64,000 nucleotides of DNA from Arctic95D-9 sp035967665 (GCA_035967665.1 JAYWLB010000021.1:62001-126000); one strand, 5' to 3'. Shown: positions 8,326 through 17,439, counted from the first letter of the stretch. Translations and numbers: made by a program. Notes: a model not told the origin generated them from the sequence alone.

Positions 8326-10541
8326 GAAGCGCGTTTCGCTACTTTCACGGCGCAGCTCTTGTAGTTGGGCTGATGGGAATGAGGATCAAAGGACGGCAAG
8401 GTGAGCCGGTTCGTGGTTTCCTCGTGCATTGGAATGAATACGGTTCCTTTTTGAACCGTCGAGGTGACGAATGCTTTGATTAGAATGCTACCGCGACGAG
8501 AGGAAACGGTCACGAGTTCACCCGAGCTGATTCCAAGTGAGCCGGCATCGGCGGGATGAAGTTCGACGTAGTTCTCTTTTGCTCCCAGTTTGCGGAGGAC
8601 CGCGGACTTCCGTGTTCGCGTCTGGGTGTGCCATTGTGAGGAACTGCCTCTTCCGGTGAGGAGTCGAACCGGGTAATCATCGCAGGGTGGCTCGGGATCT
8701 TCACTGATCGTATCGCAGACAAACCTCGCCTTCTTATTGGCGGTGAAAAACTCTCCATCGGAAAAGAGGCGCCGTTGTTTTTCTGTATTTGTTGTTCCGG
8801 CAGGATAGGGCCATTGAACACCACCCTCTTCGTCGATCTGACGATAGCCGTCGATGCCGCTGATGTCGCACGGTTGTCCTTTACTGAGTTTCTGAAGAAT
8901 CTCGAATGCGGCCTCGGGGTTCTGCCATTTTTTGAACCAGTCTCCGCAGCCCCAGACATTGGCGAGCAGTTTGATGATGGAAAAATCAGTGAGTGCCTGT
9001 CCGGGGGCTTTCGCGACTTTTTTGACGATACCGATGCGACGCTCGGAATTGATCAGGGTTCCGTCTTTCTCGCCCCACGCCGCAGCGGGTAGTATCAAGT
9101 CGGCGCAGGCGGCTGTCTCTGTGGTCGAATACATGTCCTGAACGACGAGAAAATCCAGTTTGTCGAGCACGGCAGAAAAGTCTTCGCGTCCGATCCACGA
9201 GTGGGCGGGATTGGTCGCGATGATCCAGAGGCCTTTGATCTTTCCGCTGTTCACTCCGTCAATGATGGCGTGGTAGGGAAGGCTGTTCTGACTGGGGATG
9301 CGCTCCTTTGGAATCTCGAGGATCCCGGCAACTTTTTCCCGGTCTGCCTCCTTTTCAAAATCGTGACCGCCGAGGATATTCGTTGTGTTGCTGAAAAGAC
9401 GGGAGCCCATCGCGTTGCACTGGCCGGTGATGGAATTGGCTCCCGTTCCCGGTTTGCCGATGTTGCCGGTCATGAGCGCGAGATTGATGATCGCTTGCGC
9501 GGTGCGGGTCGCTTCGTAGCTCTGGTTCACTCCCATGGTCCACCAGAACGAGACGCGCTTTCCGCTGCCGATCAGTTCTGCAAGCGCGTTCAGTTCTTCA
9601 GGATTGATCCCGCTTTTCTCTGCGACACGGGCGGGATCAAAGTCTTTAACATGTGCAGCGAAGGCATCAAAGTCATCGCAATGTTCCCTGATGAACTCGT
9701 TGTCGAGCAACCCTTTCTCAATGAGGAGATGGGCAAGGCCGTAGAAAAAAGTCAGGTCAGACTTGGGTTTGATCGGAACATGTCGCGTGGCCTGCATTGC
9801 CGTTTCGGTCCGTCTCGGATCGATTACGATGATCTCGGGATTCCTCTTGTTTTGGAGGACCCGCTGCCACATGATGGGGTGGGCGATGCACATGTTGGAG
9901 CCAATCAGGACGATGACGTCTGACTTTTCGAAGTCTTCGTATGTATAGGGAGGGGCATCGAATCCGAATGATTCCTTGTAGGCACGAACGGCCGTCGCCA
10001 TGCACTGGCGGGTGTTGCCGTCGCCGTGAATCATTCCCATTCCAAACTTGGCGAAGGAACCGAGGAAGGCCATCTCTTCGCTGCAAATTTGTCCGGTGCT
10101 GAGGAAGGCTGCGGACTCGGGACCGTGCTTCTCGATGATGGACTTGAAGCGATCCCTAAAGGTTTCAGCGGCGGTTTGCCAATCGATTGGAAGGGGGGAC
10201 TCTCCCCGCCTCGTGCGAAGCATCGGCGTGGTGGCACGCTCGTTTGATTTCAGTGGAGCCAGTGCCTCCCAGCCCTTGGGGCAGGCCATTCCCTGATTGA
10301 CAGGGTAGTCGAAGTTGGCGGTGAGATTAGTCGCTTCCCCGCTGCGAAGATGAATGTTGAGAGAGCAGCCCGTCGCGCAGAAGCCGCAGACCATGGATGT
10401 GGTTGCCTCCGGTGCGACTGAGGACGGCACCTGCCCGAGACCGTAGGCTCCCGGTTCCCTTACAAGCGATTCGGTGAGAGGTCCGGAAAAGGCACGGATC
10501 CGTTTTTGGATTTCTTTGCTGGCCCGGGTAAAAGTGCTCAT
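8322..10541 (-). CDS. nasA: assimilatory nitrate reductase, molybdopterin catalytic subunit
   Basis: 739 residues. Reduces nitrate to nitrite with a Mo-bis-MGD cofactor. The [4Fe-4S] ligands are C52-x2-C55-x3-C59-x27-C87 (VCGFCATGCSLN, GMACPKGWEAL), followed by the molybdopterin domain (MGVNQSYEATRTAQAIINLA, GKPGTGANSITGQCNAMGSR) and a C-terminal dinucleotide-binding domain (VRLLTGRGSSSQWHTQTRTR). No twin-arginine signal, so cytoplasmic as in Nas/NarB enzymes. Unlike many NasA proteins it has no C-terminal Bfd-like [2Fe-2S] domain. Last gene of the nitrate operon; its start overlaps the upstream FeS/DmsC gene by 4 bp, and its stop overlaps the convergent hydrolase stop, leaving no space for a terminator. 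Confidence 0.93.
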   Translation of the reverse strand: MSTFTRASKEIQKRIRAFSGPLTESLVREPGAYGLGQVPSSVAPEATTSMVCGFCATGCSLNIHLRSGEATNLTANFDYPVNQGMACPKGWEALAPLKSNERATTPMLRTRRGESPLPIDWQTAAETFRDRFKSIIEKHGPESAAFLSTGQICSEEMAFLGSFAKFGMGMIHGDGNTRQCMATAVRAYKESFGFDAPPYTYEDFEKSDVIVLIGSNMCIAHPIMWQRVLQNKRNPEIIVIDPRRTETAMQATRHVPIKPKSDLTFFYGLAHLLIEKGLLDNEFIREHCDDFDAFAAHVKDFDPARVAEKSGINPEELNALAELIGSGKRVSFWWTMGVNQSYEATRTAQAIINLALMTGNIGKPGTGANSITGQCNAMGSRLFSNTTNILGGHDFEKEADREKVAGILEIPKERIPSQNSLPYHAIIDGVNSGKIKGLWIIATNPAHSWIGREDFSAVLDKLDFLVVQDMYSTTETAACADLILPAAAWGEKDGTLINSERRIGIVKKVAKAPGQALTDFSIIKLLANVWGCGDWFKKWQNPEAAFEILQKLSKGQPCDISGIDGYRQIDEEGGVQWPYPAGTTNTEKQRRLFSDGEFFTANKKARFVCDTISEDPEPPCDDYPVRLLTGRGSSSQWHTQTRTRKSAVLRKLGAKENYVELHPADAGSLGISSGELVTVSSRRGSILIKAFVTSTVQKGTVFIPMHEETTNRLTLPSFDPHSHQPNYKSCAVKVAKRAS

Positions 10542-12073
10542 GATCCTGTGATGTTGCCCGGCATCTTGGGTTCTTTGACAGCCTGGAAATAGAGCGCTCT
10601 CGCGAGTAATTCACCGGCTACGAGGATGATGAATCCGGGAAATGCGAGCCCGGGAACGGCAAGCGAACCGGCAATCATTGCGAGGGCGGTGAGCCCGGAG
10701 ATGAGGCGCCCCGTCCACAGTTTCCGCAGTGGGCCATTGATCACTTTCGCTGAGTGAAGGAAGGGGGAGCGCGTCTCGTCGCGGAGGTAAAACTCGAATC
10801 CGAGTTTCGCGGTGAGAGCGATGAGACTGAGAACGGGTAAAGTGAAGCAACTTCCCGCCGCGAGCAGAGTGAGTCCGAAGCGGGTTCCGGTTTGTGAGAG
10901 ACTCCAGAAAGGGCGCTTCGTAAAAACGTAAACCATGACCGAACAGTAAACTCCGGCGAGTCCACTCGCTGCGGCTCCGAGTGCAACGCTGTTTTCAATG
11001 AATCCAGGCAGTTCGATCCAAAGCGTTGCGACATAGGCAAAGGCGGCTCCCGACCAGGCTCCGAAGACGAGGATTTCGCGACTGAGCCACGACTTTCTCC
11101 ATCCTAGAAAACTCTTCCATGCCTGCAGGGGACGACCGAGGTGCAGGGTTGCGGCAATCAATCCCGCCATAGCGAGACCCGCCCCGAGGATGGCGTGCCA
11201 TTTACCCGGGCTGCCGGATTCTCCTGATGAGATTCTGGTGATAACGTCGAAAAGGAGAATTCCCGCGGCGACCTGTGTTAACACTAACATGATCACGAGT
11301 GGCAGATGGGCGTGAGCGGGGGCGAGGTTGCTTTCGTCAGCCGCGACGGTGCCCGATCCGGCTGATCCTCTAAGGTTGAGAAAAGTCGTCGATGGCTTTG
11401 TGATGGCGGAAGGTGCCGCGCCGGGAACGAGAGTGTTTCCGTTCACCGCCCGATTGTGGATGACCTCAACCGGAACGATGCGGATACGAATCGCTTCACT
11501 GGGGCAGGCCTGAACGCAGGCGGGCGCTTCTCCCTCCTTGAGGCGTGACTGGCACATGTCGCATTTCCTGACAATGCCAAGACGGTCGTTGTATTTCGGC
11601 ACTTCGTAGGGGCACGTCATGGTGCAGTATTGGCACCCGATACATTGATCGTCGAGATGGCTCACGATGCCGGTATCGGCATCTTTCTCGTAGGCGAGAG
11701 TGGGACAGCCGTTGGCACAGGCAGGGTCACTGCAGTGATGGCAGGCCGAGGTGACAGTTTGCTGAACCGCTTCGGGAACAGCCGGTGTAATCAGTGTCCC
11801 GACGTCGCGCCAGGACTCGCCGTCATCGAGTCCGTTAAGGCTGTGACAGGCGGTGACACAGGCTTTGCATCCGCTGCAGGCATCGAGATCGACTTCAAAG
11901 CTGTATTGTTCACCGGGACCGGGTTTACTCAGGGGGATGAGGCTCCGGTAGTGGGATTCCAGCACCGGGGTCGTGGTATCCTTGTGCGCCTGAGAGAAAC
12001 GTTCGACGGCTGTGAGAGACTGTTGATCTGCCAACAGCTCGTCGATCAGATTTCTGGCGGGCGCAAGACTCAT
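10538..12073 (-). CDS. four-cluster ferredoxin fused to DmsC-like quinol-oxidising membrane anchor
   Basis: 511 residues. The N-terminal ~200 residues are DmsB/NrfC-like with 16 cysteines in four sets: CSGCKACVTAC, CHHCSDPACANGC, CIGCQYCTMTC and CDMCQSRLKEGEAPACVQAC. The remaining ~270 residues form about eight hydrophobic helices (for example LPLVIMLVLTQVAAGILLFD) that resemble the DmsC anchor. The fusion combines the electron-transfer and quinol-binding subunits of a DMSO-reductase-type complex. It overlaps nirA upstream and nasA downstream by 4 bp each. Inference: it passes electrons from the quinol pool to NasA (and perhaps NirA), which would be membrane-coupled rather than the usual soluble ferredoxin or NADH supply. 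Confidence 0.88.
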   Translation of the reverse strand: MSLAPARNLIDELLADQQSLTAVERFSQAHKDTTTPVLESHYRSLIPLSKPGPGEQYSFEVDLDACSGCKACVTACHSLNGLDDGESWRDVGTLITPAVPEAVQQTVTSACHHCSDPACANGCPTLAYEKDADTGIVSHLDDQCIGCQYCTMTCPYEVPKYNDRLGIVRKCDMCQSRLKEGEAPACVQACPSEAIRIRIVPVEVIHNRAVNGNTLVPGAAPSAITKPSTTFLNLRGSAGSGTVAADESNLAPAHAHLPLVIMLVLTQVAAGILLFDVITRISSGESGSPGKWHAILGAGLAMAGLIAATLHLGRPLQAWKSFLGWRKSWLSREILVFGAWSGAAFAYVATLWIELPGFIENSVALGAAASGLAGVYCSVMVYVFTKRPFWSLSQTGTRFGLTLLAAGSCFTLPVLSLIALTAKLGFEFYLRDETRSPFLHSAKVINGPLRKLWTGRLISGLTALAMIAGSLAVPGLAFPGFIILVAGELLARALYFQAVKEPKMPGNITGS

Positions 12074-13794
12074 GCGGCTACCGGTGTGACGAGAGCTTCG
12101 AGCTCCTCGATGGAATGACGGGTTGTGAAAGATTGGAAGTTTTCGTTGTTTTCCCGCTTTTCCAGATAGGCAAGGAGAAGGGCCTCAACCTTCTCATGAA
12201 GGATTGGACCGGCGGGAACGCCTTTCCACAGTTGGCGTCCGAGCTTCTTTTTCTCCGCGCCGAAGCCGCCTCCAACGAAGACGTGGTAGCCTTCGACAGG
12301 TTCCTCTTCGCCGTCCACTTTAACTTTGCAGGCGAGGAGTCCGAGGTCTCCGATATAGTGCTGCGCGCAGGAGTGGGGACACCCGGTCGTGTGGATGTTG
12401 ATGGGTTGATCAAGTGTCAGTTTTGACTCGAGATACTCAATCAGTGAAATGGTGTTTCCTTTCGTGTCCGCGCTCGCAAACTTGCAGTAGCGGTTCCCGG
12501 TGCAGGCGGCGGCGCCTCCACGAATGTAGCTGGCTTCGAATCCAATCCCGGCCGCGGTGAGAGCGGCCTTAGCGGCTTCCAGTTTTTCATCCGGAATATT
12601 GGGAATAAGAAGGTTTTGAAAAATCGTGAGACGGAGTTCCCCGCTTCCGAACTCGTCGGCGATCGCTGCGATCGCACGAGCGTCTTCGGATGGCATGTTT
12701 CCCACTGGGACATAGACGCCGAGGTAATTCAGTCCGTCTTGTTTCTGCGGGTAGGCCCCAATCTGCGGATGTGGAACATTGGGCTTTTCGATCACTTCCA
12801 GCTTGCTCTCATCGAGCGGGATCAAATCAAACCCGAGGAGTTTCTGTGTCTCCTCCATGTATTTTTCGTAGCCCCACTCTTTGATCAGATAGATCATCCT
12901 TGCTTTGCCCCGGCTTGCCCGGCTTCCGTTCTGGATCCAGACACGGGTGAGAGCGGCGCAAACGTCGACGGAGTCTTCCGGTTTGCAGAGGAATCCGCAA
13001 TCCTCTGCGAACTCTTCGTGTCCGGTGACGCCGCCTAAGAGAATGCGGAAATAGACTTCGCCGTCCATCTTGACGGCCCGCATTCCAATGTCGTTGGTGT
13101 CCTCTGCGACACCGATCAAACCACCGTTGTCGTAGGAAATGTTAAACTTCCGGGGCAGGTCGTAAAACTCGGCGGAGTTCTGCACCATGTGGGCGAGGTC
13201 ATGAATGTAGGGGAGCACATCAATGAGCTCGTGTGGATCGAGTCCTGAGGCCGGGTTCGAAGTGAAGTTTCTCAAGTTGTCGGCTCCTGATCCCCGTGAT
13301 TTGAGACCGCAGGCTTCGACTCGCTGAAGCAATTCGAGGGTATCCTTCGGCTGGATGATGCGGAGCTGAAGGTTGTTTCGCGTCGTGAACTGAAGGTATC
13401 CGCTTGCGATGTCGTCCGCGATTGAAGCGAGTTCACGGAATTGAGTCGTCGTGATGTCTCCTCCGGGAATGCGAAGGCGGCACATGTATCCTTCGTGAAC
13501 CGGCGCGAGCCAGAAGAGTCCGTTCCATTTGAAACGAAAGATGTCCGCCTTTTCAGGTGGTGTATTTGTTTTCGCTTTGGCTCGCAACTCGGGCAGGGCA
13601 TCAAACGGATTCATTTCCTGTTTGATCTGCTCTTCTGCGGTGAGCTTTTTCTTTTTCGGCTTGGGTCCGTCTTCAGGAGCGGCATCTGAGAACGAGAGCC
13701 CGCGGTTCCTCATTCCGGTGAAGAATCCGTCGAGATATTGCTCCTGCTCCGAGGAAATGGGAGCGCCAGCAACAGTTTTTGGAAGGATGCTCAT
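12070..13794 (-). CDS. nirA: ferredoxin-type assimilatory nitrite reductase (siroheme/4Fe-4S)
   Basis: 574 residues from the ATG at 13794; an in-frame ATG at 13848 would add 18 residues in a segment without family character. Six-electron reduction of nitrite to ammonium. Two ferredoxin-like half domains plus two siroheme/FeS domains are visible. The cluster/siroheme cysteines are in CTGNRYCKFAS and TTGCPHSCAQHYIGDLG (C-x5-C ... C-x3-C). FNISYDNGGLIGVAEDTND and MCRLRIPGGDITTTQFRELA are characteristic of NirA. A highly charged stretch (KPKKKK) lies near residue 45. Nitrite rather than sulfite is favoured by the neighbours nasA and nrtABCD. The N-terminus carries a short P-I-S-x2-Q-x2-Y-L-D-G-F motif also found on the next upstream gene product. 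Confidence 0.92.
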   Translation of the reverse strand: MSILPKTVAGAPISSEQEQYLDGFFTGMRNRGLSFSDAAPEDGPKPKKKKLTAEEQIKQEMNPFDALPELRAKAKTNTPPEKADIFRFKWNGLFWLAPVHEGYMCRLRIPGGDITTTQFRELASIADDIASGYLQFTTRNNLQLRIIQPKDTLELLQRVEACGLKSRGSGADNLRNFTSNPASGLDPHELIDVLPYIHDLAHMVQNSAEFYDLPRKFNISYDNGGLIGVAEDTNDIGMRAVKMDGEVYFRILLGGVTGHEEFAEDCGFLCKPEDSVDVCAALTRVWIQNGSRASRGKARMIYLIKEWGYEKYMEETQKLLGFDLIPLDESKLEVIEKPNVPHPQIGAYPQKQDGLNYLGVYVPVGNMPSEDARAIAAIADEFGSGELRLTIFQNLLIPNIPDEKLEAAKAALTAAGIGFEASYIRGGAAACTGNRYCKFASADTKGNTISLIEYLESKLTLDQPINIHTTGCPHSCAQHYIGDLGLLACKVKVDGEEEPVEGYHVFVGGGFGAEKKKLGRQLWKGVPAGPILHEKVEALLLAYLEKRENNENFQSFTTRHSIEELEALVTPVAA

Positions 13795-13948
13795 GGTCGT
13801 TGAAAATTGATTTTGGGGTTCTATCCCGACTTTTCGGGAGCTAAGCATCTGTAAAAGCAGCGCCCGTGCCGATTGGCATTCCTACTCGCGAGATCCTGTG
13901 GAAAGAAATTGATTCCCATGATGAGCGGAATTCATTCATTTTCGTATT
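13795..13948 (-). other. nirA leader with two small hairpins
   Basis: 154-nt gap between the flavoprotein stop and nirA. Reading the minus strand, two short stem-loops are visible: TGCC-AATC-GGCA and CCCGA-AAAG-TCGGG. The second lies about 35 nt before the nirA ATG. Neither is followed by a T-run, so they are not obvious terminators. The gap is the longest inside the operon and is the most likely place for internal control or RNA processing. Confidence 0.35.
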
Positions 13949-15709
13949 TCAATAAACATCCCGTTGATATCGCTTCTCCTTCTTCATGGCTGATAGGTAG
14001 CTGGCAGCTTCGGTTTCTGTTTTGCCTCCGTGTTGGGCGACAATGGAGTGAAGAGCATCATCTACGTCTTTGGCCATGCGTTTCGCGTCGCCGCAAACGT
14101 AAAAATGTGCGCCCTCTTCGAGCCATTTCCAGAGCTCGGCACCGGCTTCGATCATGCGCTGCTGGACATAGATTTTCTCCTCCTGATCGCGTGACCATGC
14201 CGTATCGAGTCGGGTCAGAACCCCTTCGTTTTGCAACTCTTCGAGTTGCTCGCGATAGAGGAAGTCGTCAGCTTCATGCGGATTTCCGAAAAACAGCCAG
14301 TTGAGCCCGGGGGCTTCAGTGGCTTTGCGTTCTTCGAGAAAGGCGCGAAACGGGGCGATTCCGGTGCCGGGGCCAACCATGATGACCGGTGTGTCGAGAT
14401 TCCCGGGAAGCTTGAAGTGTTTTGCTTCCTGAAGGAACACTTTGACTTCGCCTTCGGGGTAGACACGGTCCGACAAATAGGTTGAGCAAACTCCGAAACG
14501 GCGGCGGCCATGTGCCTCGTAACCCACTCGCGCAACCGTGAGGTGTACTTCATCGGGGTGAGCTTTGGGGCTGGAGGAAATCGAATAGAGCCGGGGGCCC
14601 AGCTTTCGAAGGAGGGCGAGAAAATCGCTTGGGTCGGCGAAACGGGGGCGGTGCTCTGCGATGAGGTCGATAATCTCCCGCCCCCAAAGGTAGTTCTCGA
14701 CAGCGGATGCATCGCTTTCGTCGGCGAGCAATTGGCGCAGTGACTCCGATTCGGTAATCCGGGCCCATGCTTCGAGAAGGGGGCGGTTGACGGTTCGGAT
14801 ATCGAAACGTTCGATAAGTGCCGTTCGCAGAGACATCGATTCGCCGTCTGTTAGAGTGACAGTGCTGTCACCGTCGAAGGCGAGCAGGGCGGTCAGTTCG
14901 TCGACAGCCTGGGGATGATTGTGGCCGTAGAGACCGAGGACGTCGCCCACTTCGTAGCTGAGGCCTGAACCGGTAAGTTCTATCTCGAAATGACGAGTGT
15001 CGCGGGCCGAGTTCTCACTATTGAGCCGGCGGTTCATGAGGAGGCGGGCGGGGAAGGGATTCTTCTTCGACCATTTGGGTTCGTCCGGGGTGGAATTGCC
15101 GCCCTTCTCTGCGGGTGTTGGTGCATCATCCCCCTGCTCTTTTGCGAGAATTCCGCGGACGGATTCAAACCAGGCTTCTGCCACCTCTTCAAAATCGGTG
15201 TCGCAATCGGCGCGGTCGATGAATCGTTTGGCACCCAGTTCACCCAGTCTTTTGTCGAATGCTTTTCCCTGGGCGCAGAAATCGAGGTAATTGGTATCCC
15301 CGAGTGCAAGAACTCCGTAGCTGAGGTTCTCCAGTCGTGGATGCTCATCGGACTGAAGGGCATTCCAGAAGTCGATCGCATTGTCCGGTGGGTCTCCTTC
15401 GCCCCAGGTGCTTGAGACGAGAATGAGCCGCTTTTCGGAAGTCAGATCGATTTCGGAATAGTCTTCAGTGCTGAAGCAGGGGGAATCGAAACCGGCTTCC
15501 GAGAGTTGTTCGGCAAAGGATTCGGCGAGTGCCTCGCTGTTTCCTGACTGACTCGCATACATCACCGCGACGCGGAGTTTTGGTTTGCTGGAAACAGCCG
15601 GTGAATCGTCTGCCTCTGAAATGAGACCAGCGATATACCCGTTGAGCCAAAGGCGCTGTGCTTCGGTGAAGGGTGAAGAGGTTGGAATAGATGGTAGGGT
15701 TTTCATCAT
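13949..15709 (-). CDS. CysJ-type NADPH flavoprotein reductase (sulfite-reductase alpha-like)
   Basis: 586 residues, the usual size of CysJ. Domains: an N-terminal extension (1-45), flavodoxin (about 46-190; MYASQSGNSEALAE for the FMN phosphate, LVSSTWGEGDPPDNA), an FAD-binding connector (about 215-420; RLYSISSSPKAHPDEVHL) and an NADPH domain (VGPGTGIAPFRAFLEER, YVCGDAKRMAKDV). It ends in RYQRDVY, the same C-terminus as E. coli CysJ. No CysI is present; the next gene is nirA. Inference: this diflavin protein delivers NADPH electrons to NirA, an arrangement parallel to CysJI. It could instead serve a sulfite reductase encoded elsewhere. Confidence 0.87.
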   Translation of the reverse strand: MMKTLPSIPTSSPFTEAQRLWLNGYIAGLISEADDSPAVSSKPKLRVAVMYASQSGNSEALAESFAEQLSEAGFDSPCFSTEDYSEIDLTSEKRLILVSSTWGEGDPPDNAIDFWNALQSDEHPRLENLSYGVLALGDTNYLDFCAQGKAFDKRLGELGAKRFIDRADCDTDFEEVAEAWFESVRGILAKEQGDDAPTPAEKGGNSTPDEPKWSKKNPFPARLLMNRRLNSENSARDTRHFEIELTGSGLSYEVGDVLGLYGHNHPQAVDELTALLAFDGDSTVTLTDGESMSLRTALIERFDIRTVNRPLLEAWARITESESLRQLLADESDASAVENYLWGREIIDLIAEHRPRFADPSDFLALLRKLGPRLYSISSSPKAHPDEVHLTVARVGYEAHGRRRFGVCSTYLSDRVYPEGEVKVFLQEAKHFKLPGNLDTPVIMVGPGTGIAPFRAFLEERKATEAPGLNWLFFGNPHEADDFLYREQLEELQNEGVLTRLDTAWSRDQEEKIYVQQRMIEAGAELWKWLEEGAHFYVCGDAKRMAKDVDDALHSIVAQHGGKTETEAASYLSAMKKEKRYQRDVY

Positions 15710-15719
15710 GAGTTTCCGG

Positions 15720-16511
15720 TTAGGCTGCTTTATCCATCAGGTAGACACGCTCTTCGAGAAAGCTGATGAGCTGCTCCCTGTATTCGAGGTATTTGGGATC
15801 GGCCATAATGTCGCGGCGGTCCCTCGGGCGCTCGAAATCGATCGTGACGATCTCACCGACTCGTGCGGCAGGACCATTTGTCATCATCACGATTCTATCG
15901 GCGAGGTAGATCGCTTCATCGACATCGTGAGTGATCATCATGGCGGTGAGTCGCTCCCGGTTCCAAAGATCGATGAGCACTTGCTGGAGTTCAAACTTGG
16001 TCAGTTTGTCGAGCATTCCGAAAGGCTCGTCGAGGAGAAGCATTTTGGGATTCAGGGCAAAGGCGCGGGCAAGTCCGACACGCTGGCGCATTCCCCCGGA
16101 GAGCTCCGCGGGGCGCTTGTCTGCGGCCCCGGTTAAGCCGACGGCAGCGAGGTAGTATTCAACGATTTGATGACGCTCTTCAGCGGTGGCGTGATAGTAG
16201 ACTTGCTCGACGCCGAGCATGACGTTGTCCCAGGTGGTCATCCACGGGAGGAGACAGGGGGATTGAAAGACCACTCCGCGGTCGGGGCCGGCTCCTTCAA
16301 TCTCGCGATTGTCGAGAAGAACATTGCCGTCGCTGATGTCGTTCAATCCTGCGACCATGGAGAGCACGGTCGACTTTCCGCAGCCTGAGTGGCCGAGGAC
16401 GCAGACGAACTCCCCTTTCTTCATTTTGAGGTCGAATCCGTCAACAATGACAGCATCGCCGGATGGGGTCTTGTAGGTTTTTCCAAGATTAATGGCTTCG
16501 AAATAAGACAT
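15720..16511 (-). CDS. nitrate ABC transporter ATP-binding protein (NrtD-like)
   Basis: 263 residues, a single ABC ATPase domain. Walker A GHSGCGKST, Q-loop VFQSPCLLPW, signature LSGGMRQRVGLARA, Walker B MLLLDEPFGMLD and a canonical switch histidine in ITHDVDEAIYLADRIVMMTNGP. The last phrase is typical of nitrate/taurine-type importers. It lies 3 bp downstream of the second ATPase gene and 10 bp upstream of the flavoprotein, within one transcript. With the other ATPase it would form a heterodimeric motor for NrtB in nitrate or nitrite uptake. Confidence 0.9.
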   Translation of the reverse strand: MSYFEAINLGKTYKTPSGDAVIVDGFDLKMKKGEFVCVLGHSGCGKSTVLSMVAGLNDISDGNVLLDNREIEGAGPDRGVVFQSPCLLPWMTTWDNVMLGVEQVYYHATAEERHQIVEYYLAAVGLTGAADKRPAELSGGMRQRVGLARAFALNPKMLLLDEPFGMLDKLTKFELQQVLIDLWNRERLTAMMITHDVDEAIYLADRIVMMTNGPAARVGEIVTIDFERPRDRRDIMADPKYLEYREQLISFLEERVYLMDKAA

Positions 16512-16514
16512 GGT

Positions 16515-17417
16515 TCAGGCGGCGTTGATGGTTTTTTTAGGTTGTGGGCGAAGTCCTAAGAACCAGCTGGGTTTGTGTCTGCTGATATCCATTGGGCTAA
16601 TGTTAGGGAGAGAGACTGCTTTGCGAATTGAGCCGGAGCGTTCTTTCTCTTTTTCATTGAGAAGGAATTCAATAATCTCCTGCCGCAGCGGGTGGTATTC
16701 CGCTCCGGTAGTAATTGCCCTGCGATCGCGGGGGCGCTCTTTTGCCACGACTGTTTCGGGACCGAAAGTCGCAGGGGGACCGACGCTGAGGGGAATGATC
16801 CGGTCAGCCATGTAGAGACCTTCATCTACATCGTTGGTGATGAGCACAATGGTCTGCCCGAGTTCCTTCCAGATTCCGAGAATCTCGTCCTGAATCACAG
16901 AACGCGTCAGTGCGTCGAGAGCGCTGAGAGGTTCGTCGAGAAGCAGCACTGCCGGATTCATTGAGAGGGTTCTCGCAACCGAGTTTCGCTGTCGCATCCC
17001 GCCGGAAAGTTCACCCGGCTTTTTGTGGGCTGCGTCAGTGAGATTGACGCGTTCAATGGCCTCGCGGATCAGCCTGTCCTTTGTTTCGGGGGATTCATCC
17101 GCATAAACTTCGTCCACGGCGAGACCGACATTTTTGTATACGTCGAACCAGGGAAGGAGTGAGTAGTTCTGAAAGACGAGTCCGCGATCCGGGCTCGGGC
17201 CTTCCACTTTTTTTCCGTCGACGATTACCTCTCCTTTATCCGGTTTTACGAGACCGGCAATGAGGTTCATGATTGTGGATTTGCCTGTCCCTGAGTATCC
17301 GAGAATTGCGACGAACTCTCCCTTCTCCATGTGGAGATTGATATCGGTTAGGACTTCTGACCGGTTCGTTCCCGAGCCGAATCCCACTGAGACATCGTTT
17401 AGTTCTATGTAGGCCAT
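16515..17417 (-). CDS. nitrate ABC transporter ATP-binding protein, partner ATPase with altered switch loop
   Basis: 300 residues from the ATG at 17417; the open frame continues 40 codons upstream into nrtB but that part is low-complexity and overlaps the permease. Walker A GYSGTGKST, Q-loop VFQNYSLLPWFD, signature LSGGMRQRNSVARTL, Walker B VLLLDEPLSALDALT. The switch (H-loop) histidine is replaced: ITNDVDEGLYMADRIIPL. The C-terminal ~60 residues extend past the ATPase and contain PRDRR and a basic tail. The loss of the switch histidine suggests a degenerate site, paired with the canonical ATPase encoded next door. Confidence 0.88.
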   Translation of the reverse strand: MAYIELNDVSVGFGSGTNRSEVLTDINLHMEKGEFVAILGYSGTGKSTIMNLIAGLVKPDKGEVIVDGKKVEGPSPDRGLVFQNYSLLPWFDVYKNVGLAVDEVYADESPETKDRLIREAIERVNLTDAAHKKPGELSGGMRQRNSVARTLSMNPAVLLLDEPLSALDALTRSVIQDEILGIWKELGQTIVLITNDVDEGLYMADRIIPLSVGPPATFGPETVVAKERPRDRRAITTGAEYHPLRQEIIEFLLNEKEKERSGSIRKAVSLPNISPMDISRHKPSWFLGLRPQPKKTINAA

Positions 17418-17439
17418 GATATGAATTTCGCGGGGTGAA

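Noticed and set aside
13795..13948. Possible ANTAR (NasT-type) antiterminator RNA in the nirA leader
   Set aside because: Two small hairpins exist, but the loops (AATC, AAAG or AAAAGT) do not fit the hexaloop pattern with A1 and G4, and there is no terminator stem.
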